Assembly: GCA_015658495.1 (NCBI GenBank)
Contig: DQOT01000054.1
Coordinates: 1-5,377 of the forward strand
DNA: 5,377 bases
Origin: Fidelibacterota bacterium
Lineage (GTDB): Bacteria; Fidelibacterota; Marinisomatia; Marinisomatales; UBA1611
Direction of reading: 5' to 3'
The translations under genes and the position numbers were made by a program. Numbering within the stretch: position 1 is the stretch's first letter; each line of letters starts with the position of its first letter. This document shows, piece by piece, positions 1 through 5,377 of this stretch. The notes beneath the pieces are model-generated. The model searched no databases, was not told the DNA's origin, and saw only the letters and a list, made by a program, of their open reading frames with translations.

Positions 1-924
1 AAAGCAGGCATGAGTTTGGATGAGTTCAATACCTTCATTGAATCAACCCGGCAAAAGTTATTTAATGTCCGGGAAAAACGGATCCATCCCTTGAAAGATG
101 ATAAAATTCTCACCGACTGGAACGGGCTCATGATTGCTGCCTTATCGCAAGGTGGGCAAATCCTGGATGATGATTCCTATATCGATGCTGCAATAAACGC
201 AGCCGGCTTTGTTATGAAATCATTGAGAAAGAAAAATGGGAGGCTCATGAAACGATCCAGGCTGGGGAAAGCCGGATTACAGCCCCATCTTGATGATTAT
301 TCCTTCATGGTCTTTGGACTTCTTAATTTGTATGAAGCCACCTTTGATCCAAGCTATTTGGAATCGGCACTTGGACTCACGGAAATCATGATAGCAGACT
401 TTGGCGATAAGAATGGCGGTTTTTTCATTGGGAGCAAAAATGCAGAAAAACTCATGATTCGGGCCAAGGACAGTTACGATGGCGCTATCCCATCGGGTAA
501 TTCTGTGGCTGCCATGAATTTATTTCGATTGGGGAAGATCACTGGAAATACAAAATGGACAGATCTCGGCTATAAAACATTGAAAGCATTCACGACCAAG
601 GCGAAACAATCTCCAACCGGATTTGCCCATATGCTCACTGCATTCATGTTTGATTTGAAAGATCCAAAAGAAGTGGTATTGGTGGGGGATTCCAATGATC
701 CTGAAACACAAAAAATGATTCGCGCGCTTCGTGAGAATTATGTACCGAATAAAGTGGTTTTATTCAAGGATGCATCGAATCCGGATGCATTGGCAGAGGT
801 GGCTCCTTGGACAAAAGATCATGTCATGGTGAATGGGTTACCGACTTTTTATATCTGCGAAAATTTCGCCTGTAAACAACCTACCACAAAACTTGATTTG
901 GCGATGAAATACCTGAATGAGTAA
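1..924 (+). CDS. yyaL: YyaL/SSP411-family thioredoxin-domain protein, C-terminal part (5' end cut by window)
   Basis: This is the C-terminal 307 residues of a protein whose family is usually about 650-700 residues. The frame is open from base 1 (Lys-Ala-Gly before the first Met at base 10), so that Met is internal and the true start lies outside the window. Family members carry an N-terminal thioredoxin-like domain (absent here because of the edge) followed by an (alpha/alpha)-barrel resembling N-acyl-glucosamine 2-epimerases and glycosidases. The barrel half is recognisable. Counting from the Met at base 10, it shows REKR-HP-KDDK then LTDWNGLMIAAL at about 21-45, LDDYSFMVFGLLNLYEATFD at 94-113, DGAIPSGNSVAAMN at 157-170, and the family's C-terminal cysteine motif C-ENFA-C-KQPTT at 283-293. 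The biochemical role of the family is not settled; redox or sugar-related activity has been proposed from the folds. The gene overlaps the next by 8 bases. Family assignment is confident; the exact function is unknown. Confidence 0.9.
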   Translation, partial: KAGMSLDEFNTFIESTRQKLFNVREKRIHPLKDDKILTDWNGLMIAALSQGGQILDDDSYIDAAINAAGFVMKSLRKKNGRLMKRSRLGKAGLQPHLDDYSFMVFGLLNLYEATFDPSYLESALGLTEIMIADFGDKNGGFFIGSKNAEKLMIRAKDSYDGAIPSGNSVAAMNLFRLGKITGNTKWTDLGYKTLKAFTTKAKQSPTGFAHMLTAFMFDLKDPKEVVLVGDSNDPETQKMIRALRENYVPNKVVLFKDASNPDALAEVAPWTKDHVMVNGLPTFYICENFACKQPTTKLDLAMKYLNE

Positions 925-1111
925 ATCATTCTCCGAACAGTTGGGCTCCACCCTGGCCCATATCCAAGATCTCTTTGATACCGTTTTCCAAGGATTGTTG
1001 AAATCCGGTGGCGGAAAGAAGAAAAATAAAGTTATTTCAAATATTCAGGATGCAGGCGATGCGTATTACAAAACGTACACCGATATTAAAAAAGGAAAAG
1101 ATAAAAAATGA
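917..1111 (+). CDS. small hypothetical protein, 64 aa, between yyaL and the symporter
   Basis: I do not recognise this protein. It starts at an ATG inside the last codons of the yyaL-like gene (8-base overlap) and stops at a TGA that shares an ATGA with the symporter start (4-base overlap). It therefore fills exactly the 183 bases that would otherwise be an intergenic gap, which is the main argument that it is real. No Shine-Dalgarno is evident before its ATG, so translation probably relies on ribosomes finishing yyaL. The N-terminal half (residues 4-30) could form an amphipathic helix (Leu, Ile and Phe spaced among polar residues). A GGGKKK hinge follows at 31-36, and then a Lys/Asp/Tyr-rich tail ending GKDKK. 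It has 12 Lys against 7 acidic residues, so it is net basic. There is no signal peptide, membrane segment, cysteine or known motif. It is likely cytosolic; a role linked to either neighbour is only a guess from position. Confidence 0.7.
   Translation: MSKSFSEQLGSTLAHIQDLFDTVFQGLLKSGGGKKKNKVISNIQDAGDAYYKTYTDIKKGKDKK
1092..1096 (+). promoter_or_regulatory. candidate ribosome binding site of the symporter gene
   Basis: AAGGA lies 11 bases before the ATG at 1108, inside the lysine-rich 3' end of the 64-codon gene. The spacing is a little longer than ideal and the surroundings are A-rich, so a purine-rich match by chance is possible. The ATGA overlap with the preceding gene suggests stop-restart translation may matter more than this site. 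Confidence 0.4.
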
Positions 1112-2403
1112 AAAAATTGGCACTTCATTGGCAGATTATCATCGGACTTGTTTTAGGTTTGCTTTACGGAATTGTGGCCGCAAACAATGGCTGGGGCTCT
1201 TTTACATCCGACTGGATCGCTCCTTTCGGTACCATCTTTATGAGTTTACTGAAATTGATTGCCGTTCCACTGGTTTTGTCTTCGTTGATTACTGGGGTGG
1301 CTTCTTTGTCCGATTTGAAAAAATTGAGCCGCATCGGTGGAAAAACAATTGCCATTTATGTTGGAACAACTGCTGTTGCCGTCACCATTGGATTGATCTC
1401 TGTGAATATGCTCCAGCCGGGAGACAAAGTTCCGGACCAAATGAAAGAAAACCTCCAAAAAACGTATCAAGAAGATGCATCCGTCCGTGCCGGTTCGGCA
1501 CAAAAAGTGAAAGATCGCGGTCCACTGCAACCCATCGTCGATATAGTTCCCAGTAACTTTTTCTCGTCTGCGTCTTCCAATCGAAATATGCTCCAGGTTG
1601 TCTTTGTGGCTATTTTTGTTGGAATTGGCTTGATCCAAATTCCGAAAGATAAAGGGAAACCTGTTTTGGACTTTTTCGAAGGCCTGAATGATGTGGTTAT
1701 TAAATTGGTCGATTTCATTATGCTCATGGCACCCGTGGGTGTTTTTGCCTTGATCGCCCAAACCATCAACAAAGTTGCCGGGAACGACCTTTCCCAAGTT
1801 TTGGAATTACTCGGCGCCTTGGGTTATTATATGATTGCAGTCATTTTTGGACTTATCATTCACGCAGGTTTTACCTATACCGGACTTTTGAAATTATTGA
1901 CAAAAATGCCATTGAAAACATTTTATAAAGGTATCGCTCCTGCACAGTTACTAGCATTCTCTACCAGTTCAAGTGGTGCCACTTTGCCTGTTACCATGGA
2001 ATGTTGTGAAGATGAATTAGGTGTATCAGAAGAAGTCTCTTCGTTCGTTCTTCCCCTGGGTGCTACCATTAATATGGATGGGACAGCACTTTACCAGGCA
2101 GTGGCAGCAGTCTTTATTGCCCAAACACTTGGGATGGAACTTGGAATTGGTGCACAACTCACTATTATTCTCACTGCTGTGTTGGCTTCTATTGGAACAG
2201 CGGCAGTTCCCGGTGCCGGGATCATCATGCTCGTGATCATTTTAGAAGCTGTGGGCGTCCCCAGTGAAGGTATTGCTCTCATCCTGGGTGTGGATAGAAT
2301 TCTGGATATGATGCGCACCACCATCAATGTAACCGGCGATGCTACCGTGGCGGTGATTATAGCCAGTACAGAAGATCAATTGAATATACCCAATAATTCT
2401 TAG
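1108..2403 (+). CDS. dicarboxylate/amino acid:cation symporter (DAACS, GltP/GltPh family), probably glutamate/aspartate
   Basis: This is a complete 431-residue inner-membrane secondary transporter that imports acidic amino acids or C4-dicarboxylates with Na+ or H+. The length is normal for bacterial members (about 400-450). The landmarks of the fold appear in order: the serine-rich tip of hairpin 1 (STSSSGATLP, 285-294), the unwound helix 7 cation/substrate motif NMDGT (322-326), the hairpin 2 tip GTAAVPGAG (363-371), and the helix 8 motif D-RIL-D-MM-R-TTI-N-VTG-D (Asp396, Asp400, Arg403, Asn407, Asp411). Arg403 sits where GltPh has Arg397, the residue that binds the side-chain carboxylate, which favours an acidic substrate over neutral amino acids. 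NMDGT is typical of Na+-coupled members but is also found in H+-coupled ones, so the ion is not decided. A polar stretch at about 103-146 forms an extended loop between membrane helices 3 and 4. The start shares ATGA with the upstream small gene, placing it last in a three-gene operon. The exact symbol (gltP, gltT or dctA) cannot be chosen from sequence alone. Confidence 0.95.
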   Translation: MKKLALHWQIIIGLVLGLLYGIVAANNGWGSFTSDWIAPFGTIFMSLLKLIAVPLVLSSLITGVASLSDLKKLSRIGGKTIAIYVGTTAVAVTIGLISVNMLQPGDKVPDQMKENLQKTYQEDASVRAGSAQKVKDRGPLQPIVDIVPSNFFSSASSNRNMLQVVFVAIFVGIGLIQIPKDKGKPVLDFFEGLNDVVIKLVDFIMLMAPVGVFALIAQTINKVAGNDLSQVLELLGALGYYMIAVIFGLIIHAGFTYTGLLKLLTKMPLKTFYKGIAPAQLLAFSTSSSGATLPVTMECCEDELGVSEEVSSFVLPLGATINMDGTALYQAVAAVFIAQTLGMELGIGAQLTIILTAVLASIGTAAVPGAGIIMLVIILEAVGVPSEGIALILGVDRILDMMRTTINVTGDATVAVIIASTEDQLNIPNNS

Positions 2404-2706
2404 GTTTTAGACCACCTCTGTAATCCTCTTCTCATTGAGAAGGGAACATGGGGAGGTCATAAATAATAAATTAAATCAGTTTTATTTCGATCGAAAAAGA
2501 CATAAAATATTAACAGATTTTTGAAAGTTTAACGGGTAGGTCCTGTATTTTTTGGATCGATACTCATTATTGGGTGCTGTACTTCGGTGTCAAAAAACAG
2601 GCCTTTCCGCCATTTGGCTGATCAAGGAAGTTTGCTGACTCCGAGAGGCTCCCTCCGTTCATTAAACAAAGAATGGTCCCAAAAAAAAACAATCTGCCCG
2701 TTTTTT
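2404..2706. other. gene-less gap between convergent genes
   Basis: No open frame here resembles a protein and no tRNA or rRNA is visible. The left part (about 2459-2560) is strongly A+T-rich. It contains a 12-base perfect palindrome, TTTCGATCGAAA (2485-2496), and a weak promoter-like pair, TTGAAA (2521-2526) and TGTATT (2544-2549). The right part (about 2600-2660) is richer in G+C and can form small hairpins such as GCC-ATTT-GGC. It ends in an A-tract/T-tract inverted repeat. The gap most likely serves to terminate both converging transcripts. Confidence 0.6.
2410..2458. repeat. nested palindrome after the symporter (possible terminator or interspersed repeat)
   Basis: The inner hairpin is CTTCTC (2428-2433), loop ATT, GAGAAG (2437-2442). 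It extends by one G-T and one C-G pair. An outer stem pairs ACCTC (2414-2418) with GAGGT (2453-2457). The element begins seven bases after the symporter stop. No T-run follows on either strand, so it is not a canonical intrinsic terminator. It may protect or end the convergent transcripts, or be one copy of a dispersed palindromic repeat. Confidence 0.45.
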
Positions 2707-2708
2707 TT
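2682..2708. terminator. A-tract/T-tract inverted repeat at the end of hflX, weak bidirectional terminator candidate
   Basis: Eight A plus C (2682-2690) is the exact reverse complement of G plus eight T (2700-2708), with a 9-base spacer. On the minus strand the hflX stop TAA leads directly into this element, and a run of nine T follows the spacer. The stem is nearly all A-T, with only one G-C pair, which is weak for intrinsic termination. The symmetrical layout at a convergent junction still fits a shared terminator. Confidence 0.35.
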
Positions 2709-3972
2709 AATCCACTGCCGATAAAATCTGGTTAATCCGTGACCGGCTCCCCCGAATTCTCAATTTTACCCCATTTTCCTCATATTCTCGTTTCAGCACC
2801 TCCACGCCTTCCTGCGCCTGGGCAATGGTTCGTCCCCGATCGTAAGAGAACTCAAGATCGATAGTCTGAAAATTCTCCTCCATTTTCCCAAGGATGCGGG
2901 AACGTAATTCGGATAATCTTAAATGTCGTTGAGCAGAGATGGTGACTGAATCGGGAAATTCCCGCTGACGGCTTTCCACCATATTCCCGTCACATATAAG
3001 ATCCACTTTATTGAGCACAAGAATTTGTGGGATCTCATGGGCTCCCATTTCTTTCAGGACTTCATCAATGGTTTGAATATGATCTTCAATCTGCGAAGAT
3101 GAAATATCCAACATCACCAGGATCAGATCCGCTTCTAAAACTTCCTTTAAAGTGCTTTTGAAAGATGCTACCAAATTATGGGGCAATTTTCGAATGAATC
3201 CCACTGTATCACTTAATAAGATTGGATGGGATTCATCTAATTTCAATTTGCGAACCGTGGTGTCCAAAGTGGCAAATAACTGGTCCTGGATATACACATC
3301 CGAGCCTGTTAAGGCTTTAAATAAAGTGGATTTTCCCGCATTCGTATAACCCACCAGCGAAACCCTAAATTCGGATCGCCTTCGATAACTTTGTATATCT
3401 CGTTCTTTTTCGATCCGCCTCAATTCTTTTTTCAATTTCGTGATCCGGGTTCGGATTAAACGCCGGTCGATCTCGATCTGGGTTTCTCCCATTCCAGCCC
3501 GGGTTCCAATGCCACCCATTTGTCGTTCCAGGTGTGTCCATTGTCGGGTCAATCTCGGGAGTAAATATTCCAGGTAAGCCAGATCCACTTGTGTTTGTGC
3601 TTCCTTGGTTTTTGCATGTTTCTGAAAAATATCCAGGATGAGACCACTGCGATCCAATACCTTCACATTTTCAGATATTTTGTGGTAATTCTTGATTTGG
3701 CCGGGACTCAATTCATCATCAAATAAAATGAGTTTAACACCCAATTCTTGGGCCTGTTTCAGGAGTTCATCTGCTTTCCCTTTTCCAATGAAGGTTGCAG
3801 CATCGATCTTGGAAACACGTTGTGTAATTCGACCCACAATCTCTGCGCCAGCCGTGTCTGCTAACAGTTCCAATTCATCCAAATGTTCATGGATGATTGC
3901 TTCCGTCATACCCTGTTGAATGACCCCCACCAATAGGGCTTTTTCCTTTTCGACATTATCTCGTTCGATCAT
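2707..3972 (-). CDS. hflX: GTPase HflX (ribosome-splitting/rescue factor)
   Basis: This is a complete 421-residue cytosolic TRAFAC-class GTPase, close to the usual family length (E. coli HflX is 426). HflX binds the 50S subunit and, in studied bacteria, splits stalled 70S ribosomes under heat or antibiotic stress. The N-terminal HflX domain covers about residues 10-200 and includes GKGKADEL (63-70), the family signature GGIGTRAGMGETQIEIDRR (153-171), and a charged helical linker (172-200). The G domain has G1 GYTNAGKST (208-216), G2 TLDTT (235-239), G3 DTVGF (255-259), G4 NKVD (321-324) and a G5-like SA (346-347). The small C-terminal domain (about 370-421) is present. All nucleotide-binding residues are intact. 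The start codon lies 5 bases after the stop of the upstream BatA-like gene, with no clear Shine-Dalgarno, so it is probably co-transcribed and coupled. The first Met gives the normal N-terminus for the family. Confidence 0.97.
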   Translation of the reverse strand: MIERDNVEKEKALLVGVIQQGMTEAIIHEHLDELELLADTAGAEIVGRITQRVSKIDAATFIGKGKADELLKQAQELGVKLILFDDELSPGQIKNYHKISENVKVLDRSGLILDIFQKHAKTKEAQTQVDLAYLEYLLPRLTRQWTHLERQMGGIGTRAGMGETQIEIDRRLIRTRITKLKKELRRIEKERDIQSYRRRSEFRVSLVGYTNAGKSTLFKALTGSDVYIQDQLFATLDTTVRKLKLDESHPILLSDTVGFIRKLPHNLVASFKSTLKEVLEADLILVMLDISSSQIEDHIQTIDEVLKEMGAHEIPQILVLNKVDLICDGNMVESRQREFPDSVTISAQRHLRLSELRSRILGKMEENFQTIDLEFSYDRGRTIAQAQEGVEVLKREYEENGVKLRIRGSRSRINQILSAVD

Positions 3973-3977
3973 GAATC

Positions 3978-5377
3978 TTAAGTTTTCATTTTAAGCGGTT
4001 CTGGTCGACCAATAATGGTTTCTGCCAACAACAGGGCTATGGCCAATGCTAAAAATATTTTCCAAAGGGCTTTTCCTTGTCGCGTTTCCGAAAATGCCTG
4101 GGCAAATTCGTCCTGAAGGGTGAGCCACCGGGTTTGGTCGTTGGACAGGATCAATTCAATATCATCCTGCGAGAAACGGGATTGAATATATTCCTGATCA
4201 TGAAGCCGTGTAGGAAATGATGTAAACAATTCACCATTGGAATATACAGTATACACACCCAATTCATCCGTGGATGTAATATTGATTCCTTCCCGGTCAT
4301 ATTCAGGAACGATCATTTCTATTTTTCCCGACGGCGATACAATTTCCCATTTATTGCGGAGATACTTTTCTTCAACAGAGATCCATTTATGCTCATTGAT
4401 CTGTACCGAAGATGTATTGATCTCATCCGTTCCCGTCAGCACCAATAAGCGATAAATAAGTGGCACCAACATCCCGCGAATGACCAGGTCGTTCCAGCGA
4501 AGATCTAATAAAGTAGAGAAATAAAAAACAGTACCACTTCCTTTCGAAAATTCCATCAACAGTGGGTCACCGTTATTCAGTATCCAATGCGCTTTCTGTT
4601 TTACGTCCAGTTTGGTTTGGATATAATTAAAAACTTCCGGTAACTCATTGGCAATGTTTCTCACCTGGAGATCCTGAAGAAGATCGGAATGATCACCGGC
4701 GATTTGGGTGGAGAAAAATCCTTGTCCGGCAGTTATTCTTTTTTCAGGGAATGGAAATCCGATTTTCTTGAAAAAATCCGGGTGAAATTCGGAACCATCT
4801 GCCTCACCATGGAACCAGATCACACCGCCGCCGGATTGAAGGAATTTTTCCAGATCCTTGGCACCGTCTTCCGTTATTTTTTTAGGATTATGAATAATTG
4901 CTACATCCACACCATCCAGGAATAAGCGGTTCAGATGCGGCTGAACCCTGGATTCAATGGACAAAAATTGGTTTTGGGGATCAATGGCTCGCAGGACCAT
5001 TTCCAACATGGCTACATCTTCATTATTGGCACCGATGATACCACAGCGGATTTGTTCCATGATGGGCATGGAAAGAAACCAGGTATTATCCAATTCATAA
5101 TCATCCTTTGGCAGGGAAAACTTGCACTGAACAATGCCCATGTTCGCAGGATAAGCCTGAAACAGGAATTCTTTTTCCTTTCCCGGATCAAATTCGGAAA
5201 CCACCTGTCCCACACGGTGATCGTTAAACAAAAGTTCCAGTGGAACATTAGGCTTGGGAAGTTCACCCGAATTTTCGATCCGTGTATTCAATTTCACCAA
5301 TTGACTCATGGTTTTGATCCGATTCAAGGAGGATACAGACCGGATCGAAAGATTGTCATACACCATCCCTGGTTGGA
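3978..5377 (-). CDS. BatA-like membrane protein, C-terminal part (5' end cut by window)
   Basis: The frame is open to the right edge (Gln-Pro-Gly precedes the Met at 5366), so the N-terminus lies outside the window. It resembles the C-terminal portion of large BatA/aerotolerance-type proteins. These usually begin with two membrane helices and a von Willebrand A domain, neither of which is visible here. Counting from the Met at 5366, an Ig-like or CARDB-like beta region covers about 1-100 (VPLELLFNDHRVGQ at 41-54). A class I glutamine-amidotransferase-like fold follows at about 106-310, with a GIIG strand (109-112), VDVAIIHN (153-160), LQSGGGVIWFHG (176-187) and GTVFYFSTLLDLRWNDL (278-294). 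I see no catalytic Cys-His-Glu triad, so it is probably non-enzymatic. A second beta region covers about 325-390. One membrane helix at about 434-453 is followed by a short charged tail, so the bulk is probably periplasmic and anchored. The cellular role is unknown; family members often sit near MoxR/BatABD stress or cell-envelope genes. hflX follows 5 bases downstream. Confidence 0.8.
   Translation of the reverse strand, partial: QPGMVYDNLSIRSVSSLNRIKTMSQLVKLNTRIENSGELPKPNVPLELLFNDHRVGQVVSEFDPGKEKEFLFQAYPANMGIVQCKFSLPKDDYELDNTWFLSMPIMEQIRCGIIGANNEDVAMLEMVLRAIDPQNQFLSIESRVQPHLNRLFLDGVDVAIIHNPKKITEDGAKDLEKFLQSGGGVIWFHGEADGSEFHPDFFKKIGFPFPEKRITAGQGFFSTQIAGDHSDLLQDLQVRNIANELPEVFNYIQTKLDVKQKAHWILNNGDPLLMEFSKGSGTVFYFSTLLDLRWNDLVIRGMLVPLIYRLLVLTGTDEINTSSVQINEHKWISVEEKYLRNKWEIVSPSGKIEMIVPEYDREGINITSTDELGVYTVYSNGELFTSFPTRLHDQEYIQSRFSQDDIELILSNDQTRWLTLQDEFAQAFSETRQGKALWKIFLALAIALLLAETIIGRPEPLKMKT

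Noticed and set aside
10..924. Treating the ATG at 10 as the true start of the YyaL-like gene
   Set aside because: The frame is open to base 1 and family members carry a large N-terminal thioredoxin domain, so this Met is internal to a gene cut by the window.
1008..1556. 182-codon open frame on the + strand overlapping the small gene and the symporter start
   Set aside because: Its translation is rich in Arg, Cys, Trp and His with no family resemblance. It is out of frame with the clearly conserved symporter over most of its length, so it is a shadow.
1246..1797. 183-codon open frame antisense to the symporter
   Set aside because: The composition (many Asn, His and Gln, low hydrophobic order) is that of a reverse-strand shadow of a membrane-protein gene, and no motif is recognisable.
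2404..2706. tRNA, CRISPR array, insertion sequence ends or an overlooked gene in the convergent gap
   Set aside because: I found no cloverleaf-like arms, no regularly spaced repeats, no flanking target duplications and no frame with protein-like composition.
4689..4925. 78-codon open frame opposite the BatA-like gene
   Set aside because: It lies wholly inside a well-supported gene on the other strand and has no recognisable domain or independent start signal.
3978..5366. Treating the ATG at 5366 as the true start of the BatA-like gene
   Set aside because: The frame continues open to the right edge and the N-terminal membrane and VWA parts expected of the family are missing, so the gene is cut by the window.
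1..5377. A defence, toxin-antitoxin or other novel multi-gene system
   Set aside because: Four of the five genes fall into known families with no defence-related domain, and the fifth is a single small protein without a recognisable partner pattern.

Overview
The window is a bacterial chromosomal segment of moderate-to-low G+C (roughly the low 40s percent by eye). It has two convergent, tightly packed gene groups separated by one gene-less gap of 303 bases. The large-membrane-protein family on the right (BatA-like, aerotolerance-operon type), the weak Shine-Dalgarno signals and the A-rich gene junctions suggest a member of the Fibrobacteres-Chlorobi-Bacteroidetes (FCB) superphylum. A marine lineage such as Neomarinimicrobiota would fit, but this is an inference from gene content and no lineage-specific marker is visible.

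Left group (+ strand, 1-2403). The C-terminal half of a YyaL/SSP411-type protein (thioredoxin-domain protein with an alpha/alpha-barrel) enters from the left edge. Its end overlaps a 64-codon gene of unknown function by 8 bases. That gene overlaps the start of a complete sodium/proton-coupled acidic amino acid or dicarboxylate symporter (GltP/GltPh/EAAT family) by 4 bases. The three are almost certainly one transcript with translational coupling.

Middle (2404-2706). This is the meeting point of the two convergent groups. It holds a nested palindrome just after the symporter, a 12-base perfect palindrome, a weak promoter-like pair, and an A-tract/T-tract inverted repeat touching the hflX stop codon. 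No gene is supported there.

Right group (- strand, 5377-2707). The C-terminal part of a BatA-like membrane protein enters from the right edge. It has an Ig-like region, a glutamine-amidotransferase-like region, a second beta region and a final membrane anchor. Five bases after its stop codon begins a complete hflX, the ribosome-associated GTPase that rescues stalled ribosomes.

Overall the window looks like ordinary housekeeping and accessory metabolism. I found no CRISPR array, mobile element, toxin-antitoxin pair, defence system or RNA gene. The most interesting item is the unrecognised 64-residue protein wedged between yyaL and the symporter.
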